64,000 nucleotides of DNA from Metarhizium brunneum (taxonomy: Eukaryota > Ascomycota > Sordariomycetes > Hypocreales > Clavicipitaceae): positions 3,534,001 through 3,598,000 of the forward strand of contig NC_089426.1 of assembly GCF_013426205.1 (NCBI RefSeq), read 5' to 3'. The position numbers and the translations under genes are program-made. The notes below the pieces were generated by a model. That model had not been told where the DNA came from and made no database searches. It was given only the letters and a program-made list of their open reading frames with translations. Every line of letters starts with the position of its first letter. Position 1 is the stretch's first letter. This document shows, piece after piece, positions 10,349 to 22,442 of the stretch.

Positions 10349-13300
10349 CGAACAGGTGTTGGAAGCACGAGTAGCGCTTTCAGAGGGCAAAAGGCAGTGG
10401 CGTGGAGAAGTGGCAGAGATACGCTCAGTGTTGCAAGAAAAGAGAGACGAGGCGAATCGAAGTAATAGAATCCAGATGGAGAGGCAAGAAGCCAAGAAGC
10501 TGTGAAGAGAACGGGTCCAGCAACGCAAAGGGCGGTGGGGGAGGGAGCGAGAGGAGTGCCTTTTATGGGCGATGAGATATCCCGAGTCGGGGGACTGGAG
10601 GGAGTCGTCCGAAGCAGGGAAGGTGCGCCACAGATAAGACCCTAGGATCTGGCCATCATCTGGGAAGGAGTCAAAGCTTGTTTGCCAGAACGACTCTGAC
10701 TACTAGTTACCTACCAGGTAGGTACTGTACTGTAGGTGCCAGTTGCGCCCTCAGGAGGCGATTACTACAATTGCCGGCAGGAAAGCATGGGCTAGCGAAG
10801 AAAGGTCAGCAAGAAAGGCGTGGCGGCGGATGGGTTTAACCCAGTAGTGAACCTGGCAAGTGGAACGCGGACGCGCAGACGCAACAAATCAAGATTGATT
10901 TTGTGGACCGGTGATGATGATGTACATACGGAGTAGTTGCTAGTTAATCTCTGGGAGCCCCGGGATGTGAGTGAGCGAGGTGAGGTGAGGTCAGAGCTGG
11001 TTAGTCCGAATGGAGCCTGACGAGTAAACGACCCTTGCCGTTGCCCGTTTCGGTTTGTGTTTCTGCGTTGCACGCACGCGCGTTAACTTGCCTGACTGAC
11101 CATCCATGACGAGACGACACATGCGTTCCTTGCTCATGCACAGGTTCGGCAGCGGGTGTTACACACAACGGAGGCAGGGCATCATTACGATGGCACCGAG
11201 GTGCGAGAGTCGAGTCACTGTGTGTCGGACTTGACAATTGATACTACTGTAAGTCTGGTGCTCCCAGGTGCCATGTCCGCGCGTTGGAGTGGCACTGGCA
11301 GCACTGCCGCGGCTCCCGTCCCTTGTAAGGCTGCGTCTGCCCCGCTATGACTGCCCCGTGCCACTCTGCCAACGATCTGAAATGTTGCTGGGCTAGCGGG
11401 GCCCGCTAGCACACAACGCAATGCGCCATGTGATCTGGTCAATCGGAGTGACTTCGCGTCTGGCAACTGCGCTGTGACGCCAGCGCTCGCGTCGTAGTTG
11501 CCTCTCGACGGTTCGCTGTTCAATGCTGGCCCGGGTGCCCTGATGCTTTGACGCCCGCGACCACCTCCAAGGCATCAACTGCCGTGACAAAATCTTCGCC
11601 GTCATCCAGTAATTAGACTCTGATTAATGCGCATCGTCTTTGAGCTGATCACTACCGAGTCCCCTGTTGTTCCTTTCAGCTTTGGGACCTCTACTCCATA
11701 CTCCGTACTCTTGATTCATCTCCATCCCTTCCTTCTGCTTCCAGATGCACTGCCACGCACACGGCGAAATAACTTGTCTTCAATCACCGTCCACAGAGAC
11801 AAGAGACAAGATTGCATATTATGTCTCATTCGCTCCAGAATGTCTTTCCTCGCTGCCCACTTCACACGCAGTATGGAGCAGGACTCAGTCAGTGTTCCGT
11901 ACGCGTTGCCTGCGTTGGCTGATATGTCCCGTGACTCCTGCCACCTTGCTCCTTGCTCGGGTCTCGGCCAAAGGATATGTATTCGTTTTCCCTTGGCTGC
12001 ATCTCGTGCCTGCATCGACTCAAGTTGAGACAACGCCATCTCAAAACACTTCACATCTCTACTCGTGCCGAGCATACAAAAAACCATCACGACATTGCTC
12101 CGTTCTGAACCATCTCGGCAGCTCTGTGCCGTGATCTGACGCCCGTGCGCCGTGAATTCCAACCCACGTCTCGTCCGCCCAGTCTAACACATCGTCAAGT
12201 CACAGCGTGGCCGAGAGCAAAGTCAGACACGCGTTGCGATACAGCATTGAAGCGAAAACCGCCATCTCCTGTGCCCTGCTTGGGCGTGGCACTGCTCTAG
12301 CCTAGCTACAGCTTTAGGAGACATGCCTCCTCGTGGTTTACAGGCATTACCATGGTCTCGATCCCCGAAGACTCTACTCTGTAGCAGCGGAGAAAACAGG
12401 CAATGACGGGTCCTTCGTTTTTTTCTTTTTGTCAAACATCATCTATCTGCAGCAAACAACGTGCAATGCAGCACACAGCCTCAGCAATCAAAACTCCTTT
12501 GCAGTCGCCGACGTAATTGCGCCGTCAGTACAAGGGCTCCATACAACATTCACCCATGTTAGCGTGTGGCGTAGGTCCACGGTCAAAATCAAGCTTATTC
12601 CCGGGTATGCGGGCAGCAAACAAGCTTCCGCCAGCCAACATGGTCGTCGATGGTCTGGCTGCTCGCGGGTGGGCGGGACGTTGGCGGCCTCGTGGCTGAG
12701 CAAACCGCAGACCACACTTGAGCCTCGATACCTGCTATTTCCCGGTCAAGGGTCTAGACCTGGTCTCCCCCGCCTCTCGGCCATTTCAAGCTCGACGGGG
12801 CATCATGTCTCGGCCGTCGAAAAGTAACGAGGTGAGGGTCGGCGGACAGGTGAAACCCAGTAACCATCAATCATCACTACTAACACTCCGTATGGAGCGT
12901 CGAGTACAGCGTGATTGAAAACGCAGCACGTCATTGCGTCCACAGTCCATCTTGCATTCATCGGGCCGGGGATGCTAATTGTCCAAGAAAGAGCAATTGA
13001 TCGTCGGTGAGCACGACACCAGTCTTTACCATGACGTATCATTGATAGACCAAGAATGCATCGGCTGTGCAAAATCCAAAATCCTGTTAAATACCAAGTT
13101 GCCTATCTAACTGGTCAAGTACAAGTTAACTCATATCTTCGGCACGAGTATTCTCGCCCGTGGTGCATTTTTGACGTACCTCGAGCCGCCGTCTTCGCCA
13201 CAGCCATTCATGAACACCAGACAGGCAATCACTTGATACTTCAAAGCATACGATTCAGACTATCTTTTATCGCCCTGTGTGAATTGTAAAGCGTATTTAT

Positions 13301-14414
13301 TCAATCCCTGAGAATCCGGACTCGGTATCAAGCATACTAACTCAACCGAATGTGCACACTGACCATGCATGCCACTCTCCCACTTTAAGACAAATAACCA
13401 CTTGACGTTGCCGATTATCCGGGCTGGCCGAGGGAAATGCAAGTCATCAGATCCTACATGCGGATAGACCATCATTCGAGAGAGAATGAATGCGGGAAAA
13501 ACCAAGTAGTCAGAGACCAAGAGTCCGGCATGCATTTATTGTAGTGGCGCGATATCCTTGATCAATACGTCAAGAGTCGTAGCATTGGTTACACAGCTCT
13601 TGGGGACAAACCAGTTCAGCCTTTTCAACGTATCTGACCAATTTCATCTCGCCGTAATTTTCTGTACTATGGGTAAAAACCGTCCGCTCCAGCCCTCCTC
13701 GCATCATCGAATCCCTTTCGATAAAAGCACCAATGTTACTGCTCGCTCCAGCAATGCCCAAAGGAAACAAAAGTACAACACTTCAAAACAAGTATAGCAC
13801 GCACAAGGCGTCCCCCCCATCGATATAATCGGTCCTTCTCCCATATATGTCCGTTGATTTCTTCGCCGCCTACCGTGCTGCAGGCTCGGGTCGCATTCCG
13901 TCTACACCCCTCATGTACATCCACATCTGGTCTTTCATTACTTGGACCCTCTAGATATGAAACGGGCATAATATTGCGGTATCATTCTGCGAGGAATACA
14001 GAATCAAGGAAAGACAGGAAACAAAGTACGTGTAAAGAAACCAACAGCCAAGCAACAGAGAAAAACACAAAACCAAACTAGCCTCGAGGCATTATGAGTT
14101 GAAAAATAAAAAAAGACCCTCACAACGCTATGTCTTCACCCTGCGCCACGAGGAGCCGCGAGCACTTCTCCAGAAATATTGTTCTCCAAATCAATCTTTG
14201 CATGCAGAATCTGTTTGAGCACAGCAAAAGCAGCCAAGAGGCGACTGTCTGTGGCGCACTTGTGCTGCACACCCGCCAAGTGCTCACTGGTCAAGGGACC
14301 GTCTTGAAAGGATAAACCGACGCTGAACATGGCCTGAAATGCCCTTGCTCGTCGTTTCCATCAATTGCTGACGTTCTCCTGCAACGACACCTTTCAAATC
14401 TGCCAAACTCTTCA
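10349..14414. other. Intergenic, antiporter promoter side and kinase 3' side
   Basis: About 4 kb without a gene I can support. The left end is the promoter and leader of the antiporter gene; the right end is the 3' UTR of the kinase gene. Two copies of the 9-mer TACGGAGTA occur (10927-10935; reverse orientation 11699-11707), and short inverted CTACCAGGTAGGTA elements lie near 10710. Several overlapping frames of 60-165 codons occur on both strands, but none resembles a protein family. Confidence 0.5.
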
Positions 14415-17400
14415 TCACCTCTCATCGCCACCTCGAGCCTTGCCTCGTCTTCTAAAGAAATCCATGACTCGCTTCGCGGCCCCACTGCTTCCCTCATGTC
14501 CCCTATATTCATCCTGGTCATAGGCATCTGTAAATCGTTTGTGATTCTTTTGCAAAACCCCTCGCTGTCCCCGGCTGCTGGTGGCTCGCTTATTGTCGTA
14601 GCCCTCGACGTCAGAGAAGCCGTGGCTGTGGGATCTCGTCTGCGGCTCCGTAGGCGGACGACGGATCTCTACTGACGTTTCGGACCCGCTGTTAAAGGGA
14701 GATCCGGATTGCATATATGGAGGAATTGCGTTGGGTCGACGGTTGTCCAGTTGCGCCGAGGCATAACGCTGGTGATAGACGGGACTCGAGCTAGCTGTTT
14801 CTTGCACATTGTCAAAAAAGGGCGTGCTTCCTCTTGCATCCCCTGGGGCGGTAACGCTTCTCGGAGGATCTAGTCGGCCTGATTGAATAGGCAAGTCCGT
14901 ATAAGATCCAACCTCGGATGGGGCAGGCTCTGAATACTCCTTGCCTAGGCCAATCGATTTCAATGAAAAAGAGGCCGGCAGCAGAGAGAACCGCCGCCTT
15001 TCCTTCTTATCACCAGAGCCTTGGGACCCTGCGATGCTGCCGCTCCTCTTCTTGCCGATGCCCAAGGAGAATGACCGACGAGACGTCTTGGAATCTACCG
15101 ACGGCCTGCCCGTTTGCTCTTCTCCTTGTGCTATGGCATTGGTCATGCTCACAGGCGGATACTTCTTCGACTTTTCAGGTTGCTGCTGTTCTGATTTCTT
15201 CTTATTTCGGCCGCCAAATACGGATCCACTACGACCGAGGAGCTTTGAACCAATATCTCCTATCGTGCTTGATCTCTTATGGCCTCTCCCCTCACTACTT
15301 CGCACCTCGTGGAAACCAGACATTCTAGCAAACTTGGGCGGCACACTCATGCTTGTTCGGCCCATGGCATCGTCGTCGTCGGGATTCGAAGGTTGCTGTA
15401 TACGGCCTTGAACATTAGTGTCTGCTACAGCTGGTGGAGCAGGCTGTCCATAGCTGCCTCGTGCTTGCAGGCTCATTGAGGCAGCTGATTGCATAGAGCC
15501 TCCAGTCTGAGGTCTGGCTGCAGTCGAAGCTCCAGACATGTAGGCGTTGTCCGTCGCGGCACGAACCTCACGCGGACGTGCTGAAGTCATGGTATGAGCA
15601 CTTGGCGGTCGCTTAGATTGAGATGATCTGCCATGTACATCTGGAGCATCCTGAGGCAGGGGTTTGTCTCGTGAAGAAGTTGGGCGGACGTCGTCGTAGT
15701 CCCGGTGAAGCGACACTGGCGGCCGGGAGACAACGGGGTCACCTCCACGTTGTGTTTGCGTCGTCGGTGCCACATATTCGACCTGAACAGTTCGGCGTTT
15801 AGCATCTTTGGGTGTGCGATAGGCCAGCTCAGCCTCCTGGTCAATTTTTGCATGTGCCTTGGCAAGACCGCCAACACCAGCCTGCGAGGGAGACTTGTGT
15901 TTCGACGCCTCACGTACAGAGGCGCTCCTCGTCACTATAGGAGCATCGGCAAACTCCTGGGCTGCCGTGGTCGCATTCTGGACGTCCGAGGGCAGCGTGG
16001 TGGAGCTGGTAATGAACTCGACAACATGCGCATATTCGCTCAGCCAGCTATGGCGAGCGACCTCGAATAAATCGGCTCGCCTTCGGGGGTTTGGAACTAG
16101 AATTCGACGCAGTAGATCTCGTGCGTGCGGTGTGACATATTCGGGGAATGTGAGAGGGGTATTAGTTATATATTTGTAGAGCAGGTTAATGTTGTCGCCT
16201 TCAGGATTCGCAGGGTCGTCATCGAATGGCAAATAGCCTGCTAACATGGCGTACTGTGGGAAGAATTAATACTATTGACACGGAACGTGAAAGGGTCGAC
16301 AAGCAAACGGTTGCGGGATACATACCAAAATGACACCGCAACTCCAGACGTCAACTTTTCGGCCGGTATAGAGGGAGTCGCTGACTACGAGCTCGGGCGC
16401 AGCGTAGCATGGACTTCCGCAGCTTGTCTGCATGAGGTCGCCTTTTCTCATACCATTGGGTTTGATTTTATCCAGACCCAGTCTCTTCACTTTATCCCGG
16501 TCTCCCAACTTAGACTCTTCATCCTCTGTGAGCTCGTCGTTGGGATCAAAAGTGTTGGCAAAGCCAAAATCGGTAATAATGATGTTTCGGTTACGGTCCA
16601 ACAGCAGGTTCTCCAACTTCAGATCTCTGTGAACGATGCCCTTCTTGTGCAAGTAGCCAACTCCAGAAACTAGTTGTGAAAATAAGCGGCGCGCTGAGTG
16701 GTCTTTGAGATATCGGTGATTCAGAATATAATCAAAAAGTTCGCCACCAGAAGCATACTCGAGGATGATTCCGATGTATCTATCGGTCTCTATCATGTCT
16801 ATTAATCGAACGATATTAGGGTGCTGCACGCCTCGCAGAATTGTGACTTCGCGTCGGATTTTGCCCAGTCGTGAAGGGTTACCACCAACAGTGTCTCTCT
16901 TTATTAATTTAATGGCAACCTAGTGGGTTGGAAGTCAGTTTGACATCTCAGGCTTTGAAAGTGGGCAGCAGTGATTCCGTCTGGTTCATACCTGTACGCT
17001 GCTATCTTGCTTCCAGCCCAACTTCACCTTGCCGAATTCACCCTCACCAATTGTGTTCCCCAGAATGAAGTCTCCGAATTTGGTGGTTCCTTTATGGCCG
17101 CGACTATGGTCATGCCGGCTGCGGCCGCCACGACGTTCGTCGGCTGGAGCATTCATAGGTACAACAGGTGGCTGTGCAGCATCCTGATGATCTTGCGACG
17201 AGGAGTGGTAGTCTGCCCGGCCATTCGAGTCCTCCGTAGTGGAAACTACCCGGATGAAGTTGTCATTAGGATCGTGTACGAAGTTCGAGCTCGACGTCGG
17301 GTTGTTGCGGATGGGTATTGTCATTTCCGCGGCTCTCTCATCTGCATTACTGGAAGGGCGAGGCTGGTCCTGAGGCTGGTGGGAATTGGCGCTTCTCTTG

Positions 17401-17885
17401 CTCCTCGGGGCATCCGAGTAGCCATTTGGGTCACCACGCGAGCCACTCCGTGGCCCTTCCACCTGATTGTGACGTGGGGAGCTGCTGGTCGCGTCGTTGT
17501 AATGGTGAATTCTTCGGCCACTCGCAAGTTGCTGAGTGGAAGAAGACGTCCGAGGAGGAGCGACTGGAGGCATGTTGGCCGGGCGTTCGGACCGGGAGGG
17601 ACGATGCTCCTGTGGTAACGGCGCAGAAGTATTGTGCCGGCTTGATCTTGGTACGGTTTGATCAACAGAAGGAGAGCCGCTACCGCCGCCGCCGCCGCCG
17701 CCGCTCGTCTTGCGAGAAGGGGGCCGTCTCGAGGAGGGCGACGAGGCTACAGCTTGATGAGCATCGTATGGCTCCCGGCCGGGGGAAGAGTGTGGTGAGC
17801 CGTATTGACGACTAGAAGAAGGCACCGGGGGCGAAGGCAGAGCGATTGGCTGATGGGGAGCTGACTGTAGGGCTGCCGACGACAT
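14415..17885 (-). CDS. KIN4: Ser/Thr protein kinase, Kin4/KfsA-like
   Basis: Three exons on the minus strand: 17885-16992, 16919-16326 and 16253-14415, giving 1108 residues. The frame upstream lacks another ATG, so 17885 is the start. Residues 1 to about 265 are disordered, with a poly-Gly run coded by a GGC repeat. The kinase domain follows: P-loop GEGEFG 280-285, VAIK with Lys302, HRDLKLEN (Asp397), DFG 415-417, and the activation segment TSCGSPCYAAPE (Thr463), then CGVILYAMLAGYLPF and LLRRILVPNPRRR. A charged insert of about 35 residues sits between DFG and Thr463. These features match yeast Kin4/Frk1 and Aspergillus KfsA, which act in spindle-position and septation control. A tail of about 500 residues is disordered and ends in a basic amphipathic AKRVMDFFRRRGKARGG, probably a localisation signal. 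Intron donors are GTATGA and GTATGT. Confidence 0.93.
17684..17706. repeat. CCG/GGC trinucleotide run (poly-Gly codons)
   Basis: This run lies in the first exon of the Kin4-like kinase and codes for seven Gly residues in a row on the minus strand. Confidence 0.85.
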
Positions 17886-18142
17886 GTTCCCAACTTTCAC
17901 TGCGTATCAGGCTGGAGGAGCAACTGGCCTCGGTAGCGGCGCCGTAGGCCGATGCAAGGGCGATGAAGGTTGTATCTAGAATCCGTTTTGGCGGCGATCA
18001 ATCGACGAAGGCGCAAAAATTATTTTGTAAGATGCAATAGCAGACGACAGCGCCTTGATGCAGAGCAACCAAGTGGCGCAGCAGCCAACTTGGGTGTCGT
18101 GGTAGGTTCAGCCGGTTCGTCAGCTGCGCGGCGCAGAGGTGT

Positions 18143-18169
18143 GTTGCGTAGCGTTGCGTAGCGTTGCGT
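18143..18169. repeat. 10-bp tandem repeat
   Basis: Two full copies and a 7-base partial copy of GTTGCGTAGC, about 260 bp upstream of the kinase start codon. Confidence 0.85.
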
Positions 18170-21100
18170 CGACGCGTGGGAGGCAACAAGGGGGATTCAA
18201 CGGGACAAATGAATGTACCAGCAGAACGAAGGGCAGCAGCGTAGCTTGCTGAGGCAGGCACGAAAAAAAAAAACAAGAGCAGACTCGCAGCAAATCTGGG
18301 TCTGTGGTTGTGCCAAAAATGCAGGCCCCGTTATCTCATGGTTTCAGCGGTCAAGTCGCGGGCTATCGATTTGTTGTTTCGTCGAGCGTCGAGGCCCAGA
18401 AGTTACGAGCCCCTGAGTGGTGGACTGGCGGGTGACCAGACCGGTGGTGGGCAAGGCGATGGCCGGGTGGTCAAGTGGTCGATGGAAGAAGTGGGCGACT
18501 GACGGGGCGGCGTTACGGGAGACGGCAGACGCGCTCGCAAGGCTCAATGTCCTCAACCAAGGTGCGCTGCTTGGACTTCGTAAGGATTCGTTTGATCCGC
18601 GCAAATTCTTTGGCCCGTGTTGGCGGTCTCCTCAGACACCGGACACTACTACTCTTGCTGCCTGGATACGTGACTTGAAAGCCTAGGCTCGCGCTCGGCA
18701 TGCGATGCTGGGCTTTTTTATTTCAGTGGCCTCTGCACTGCAGGTGCATGTGTCTGGTTGGTGGAGCGCAGCCAGAACGCGCGCGGGCGGCTTCAACGGG
18801 GCCTGCAATCCACTCCAACGCGACGAGGAGCCGTTGAGCTGTCTGGTCAGATCGGTCGTGGTCGCCTTGTCAACGCGGTCGGATCGCCGGTGCTGCTTTG
18901 TTTCTCCCAGCTGCGCAGCACTTGTCAAATGCACAGCACAGCACCACAGATGACAGAAGGTCGGTCAACTTTTGTACGGAGTATATACCGGCAAGTGAGT
19001 CGGCAGCGGGCAGGCCGATGATTCCTCACTTTTGAGCAAGTCAAGTCTTTGGAGCTCGGGGCGCAAGTACGGGAGCGAGCTCGAGCTGGCAACCTGCGGT
19101 CGGCTTATCTCGTGGGGCAGGAGCGTTGGGGGCGCACAACACCGAGCAGAAGGAGCAGAAGAGGCAGAAGGAACAAAAACTTCGCGACGTCAGATCTCGA
19201 GGAAGGCGTCTGATTTTGAACGAGAGCCCGCTTCATCAACTTCCTCAAGGGAGGGTGATTGAATCACCAGGCAAATTAGATGGCACCTACTACTCCATAC
19301 CCCATCGACCTTGGCTATCGAGTACGGAGCACAATGGCCTTGTCCGCCAGCCTTCCAGGTAGCTGTGGAGGCCTACAGGGCGAGCATGGCTTTTCGGGAC
19401 ATTACCCAGCGCAAACATGAGCATTGTGAGATTGGTGAGAGGACGGGAGGCTGCGTCGTGCCCCATCCCTCCATGTTCTAAAGCGGGTCCCAAGCCAGGA
19501 ACATGACGAGGCGGGCAGGTGGGCTCGTCGCGCCGGCCAGTGTACCAGTCCAGGTACTACTACTACCTCCATGTGGCCCATGTCGCCTCCTACCTGTGTC
19601 ACGGGAAGCCACTTTTTGATGCTCTCGACGCCGTGACAAGGGCGGCCAGGTACACGCATCGCAGTACGCGGGAGAGGATGTACATGTGTACTTATACCTG
19701 ACAACCTGGGCGTCTGAGCCTGGGTCGGCCTCGAGGCCAGGACCCCAAATTACCTGTCACGGCAACTTATTGTCAAATTAAATGACCTCCTTTCTGGTCC
19801 TTCGCTGCATCCTCGGATTGCGCCACGGGCTATGCCATGGCAGAGAGCGAATGCAACATTTGTACAGCAACAAAATCCGGGCACCAGCGCAGCGGCGCAT
19901 TTCGATCCTCGACCCTGATAACACGACACTGGAACTGGACGCGCTTGTCCCGCCTGTCCGTCGACGCAAGTTTTTCGGAAGCTTCTTCTCCGCAATTTTA
20001 GCATCCTTGGCTTCCGTCAGCTGGTTCATCTCTCGCAGCATCGATATTCATGCCTTGAATGATTAATAGACCTAGCCTCCGCCGACGGCGTGGCCGAGTT
20101 GCGCGGCCGTGGCGTTTCATGCTTCATGCGGAAAGTTACTGTCATCAACCAAGGAAATGCCCATCGCCGATGTGGCCGGGCGGTGCGTACTTGGCCAGTA
20201 CATGCTCATGCATGTACTGCAGTGATTAGTATCTGTGCTTGTGGAAGAGGGAAGAGACAATGCGGTGGCGGCTAAATAGTCGGTCATAGTTTGCCCTTGT
20301 TGCGCCGTATTTTACCAGCCAGCCCTACGACTCGACCCAGGACCATTCGGCCGATATGATCCAAAGCTGATAACGTACCTCAACACCGCCGACTATAATT
20401 GTGGTTGGTTTGTTGTATCCCCAAATTCAAGACTGCCTTGTTATTGCCGTGTACACATCGCCATTGTGGCCATTGTCAGCTTGGCCATGGGGTGCCGGGG
20501 ACGGACGCTCAGACATCTCGTCAGCCGAGATAGCCAGCCAGCTCCAGACTGACCGCCAAACGCAATCACGGTTGGGGTCTTTTTATGCGGAAGACTAATT
20601 TCTTGGCACTCCAAGGGAGGAATCCTCTCCTGCGCCTGTTCCGTATGTAAGGAGTGACGTTATTTGTAGTATGTATATATCTACCACCCACCACAACCGA
20701 ATGACTTGTTTGAAGGATTTGTGTTACCGTCGAGTTGCAAGGGCACGGCGACACCAAGCCCATTTAGCACGGCATCTCTGCGTTGAATCAACTAGTAGTC
20801 GCACTGTTGCTTCCCGCAGGAATATGGTCAACGATCAGCCCTCGTTTTGAAGGGACGGTGTGGCCATTGGCATACAAGCACAGACTATTTCAGCATTGTT
20901 CGGTTCCCTGTTCTTTCCTGTGCTTTGGTCTATCAATGGCTTAAGACGAACACGCTAAACACGATCCAAAACCAACCAGGCCAATTAGCGTGCCCGTATG
21001 CATTAAGACGAGCGTCTTTTGGCGTCTTCACCCTTGTCCAGCTTACTCCGTGCCACTGCCATAATAATACAGCGACTATAATGGAGACGGAGGGGGAAAA

Positions 21101-21377
21101 ACGCGGTTCGCGAAATTACAGTCTGTTATGCAGTGGCCGTTGTGCATAGTTTCCAAGTCCCAGCCAGAAGAAAAGTTCGCATCGGAATAAGTAAAATGGT
21201 GATGGTGCCTGTTTGCGACGGGGCGAAGATGCCTGCCCTTTCTCTCATTAGACCCAGCGAAGGAATTCAACGACTCTCATCATCCCTGCCTCTACCTAGG
21301 TTGTGGTAGTAGTTGTCAAATTGTAGTTGCAAGGCTGGTTGTTCCGGCATCCCTGCAAGCATACAATACATACATAC

Positions 21378-21434
21378 TGTACATATGTATGTACGTACTA
21401 CTGTACATATGTATGTACGTACTACTGTACATAT
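21378..21434. repeat. 24-bp tandem repeat of TACATATGTA type
   Basis: Two perfect copies of a 24-bp unit starting TGTACATATGTATGTACGTA, then the first 9 bases of a third. Each unit contains near-palindromes (GTACATATGTA, GTACGTAC). The TACTCCGTACGGAG palindrome follows 21 bases later. Confidence 0.9.
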
Positions 21435-22261
21435 TTCTAGCCACGCCTGCATGGTACTCCGTACGGAGCATGGCGTATCTTGCTTTATTTTAAGACGCGC
21501 CTTGCTTGTTTGAGACTGGGAGATCGACAAACGCATCTCGAAAGGTGAAAAACAAAGAAAATGCGTGTCTGTTTCGGCATGGCCATTGATCCAATTAAGA
21601 CGTCACGACATGGTAATAAGACCGACTCCGAGATTGTGCTCGGATCCATCTCGCCATGCTGCTCTCGTGTGGCGGCAAACGCATTCGGTTTTGCTTTTTG
21701 TGGCATATTTGCTTCCCGTGACTCTGGCTGGGGGCACTTGGCGCAACAACTGCAGGTCCAAATCTCATTCAGTCGTGAGATCTGAGAAGTTCTGACGAGT
21801 GCCTTCTATCAAAAACTGAAGCTGTGGATGAGACATGTGTTATCAGGGACCAAGGCGACGCCGCCATGAAAGTGTCCATGCCTAATGGCATCCAGACAAT
21901 GAATCCTCCTCCTTGATTGGCACTCCAAGTTGCCTCTGCAGACGGCCCAGGCCATGGCAGGAACGCGTCGCATCCAGTACTCCCAATGTTTGCCGACCGA
22001 GTGTATCCAAAAGTAAAAGGGCGGTACTCCAGTCGACCACTCCTGCCAAGCGTATAATACCGTTTGTGCCGATGGCTTTCTGCTTGATAATTCCTTTTAC
22101 TCCAAAGGGAGAGGGTAGTATAAAGTCGGTGGCTGCGAATGAGCCACATCTTTCAAGGGAAAAGACGACGAAACCTTCTGGTAGGGCGGTGCGCGTGGCT
22201 CCACTTGCGCTCTCCCGCTGGTTTTATGGATTCCTACTTTAGGGAGTCTGGCTTCTATCTG

Positions 22262-22293
22262 GTACTACGTAGTACTAGTAGTAGTACTACTAC
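22262..22293. repeat. Nested palindromes upstream of PP4R2 gene
   Basis: GTACTACGTAGTAC (22262-22275) is a perfect 14-bp palindrome and GTAGTAGTACTACTAC (22278-22293) a perfect 16-bp palindrome, separated by two bases. They lie about 150 bp upstream of the ATG, within promoter distance. A role as a binding site is inference. Confidence 0.8.
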
Positions 22294-22442
22294 AACATTT
22301 ATGTAGTTACTAGTAGTTGCAATTCGTTGGTCAAAGAGACTGCCCCACATTGCCAGTTACCAGTCCCGCAGCCAAACCACGACACTCGCAAACTGCCGTT
22401 GTCTGAGCTCTATTGAGAGATACCCTCACGCACCGCTTCGCA

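Larger units (their letters stand above)
17886..22442. other. Intergenic, about 4.6 kb between divergent kinase and PP4R2 genes
   Basis: This is a bidirectional upstream region. It contains a 10-bp tandem GTTGCGTAGC (18143-18169), two copies of the TACGGAGTA 9-mer (18975-18983; reverse 21455-21463, there extended to a palindrome), a 24-bp tandem repeat (21378-21434), and nested palindromes just upstream of the PP4R2 gene (22262-22293). A charged frame of 88 codons on the minus strand (20041-19778) has an ATG but no recognisable homology. I cannot support a gene here. Confidence 0.5.

Noticed and set aside
10349..10528. N-terminal extension of the antiporter with a hydrophobic stretch
   Set aside because: The upstream frame is open but contains no ATG (its apparent start is TTG), so it is taken as leader.
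20086..20170. tRNA-Ser-like 5' end (GACGGCGTGGCCGAGTTG)
   Set aside because: The first 18 bases resemble a fungal tRNA-Ser, but no anticodon arm, T-loop B box or matching acceptor stem follows.
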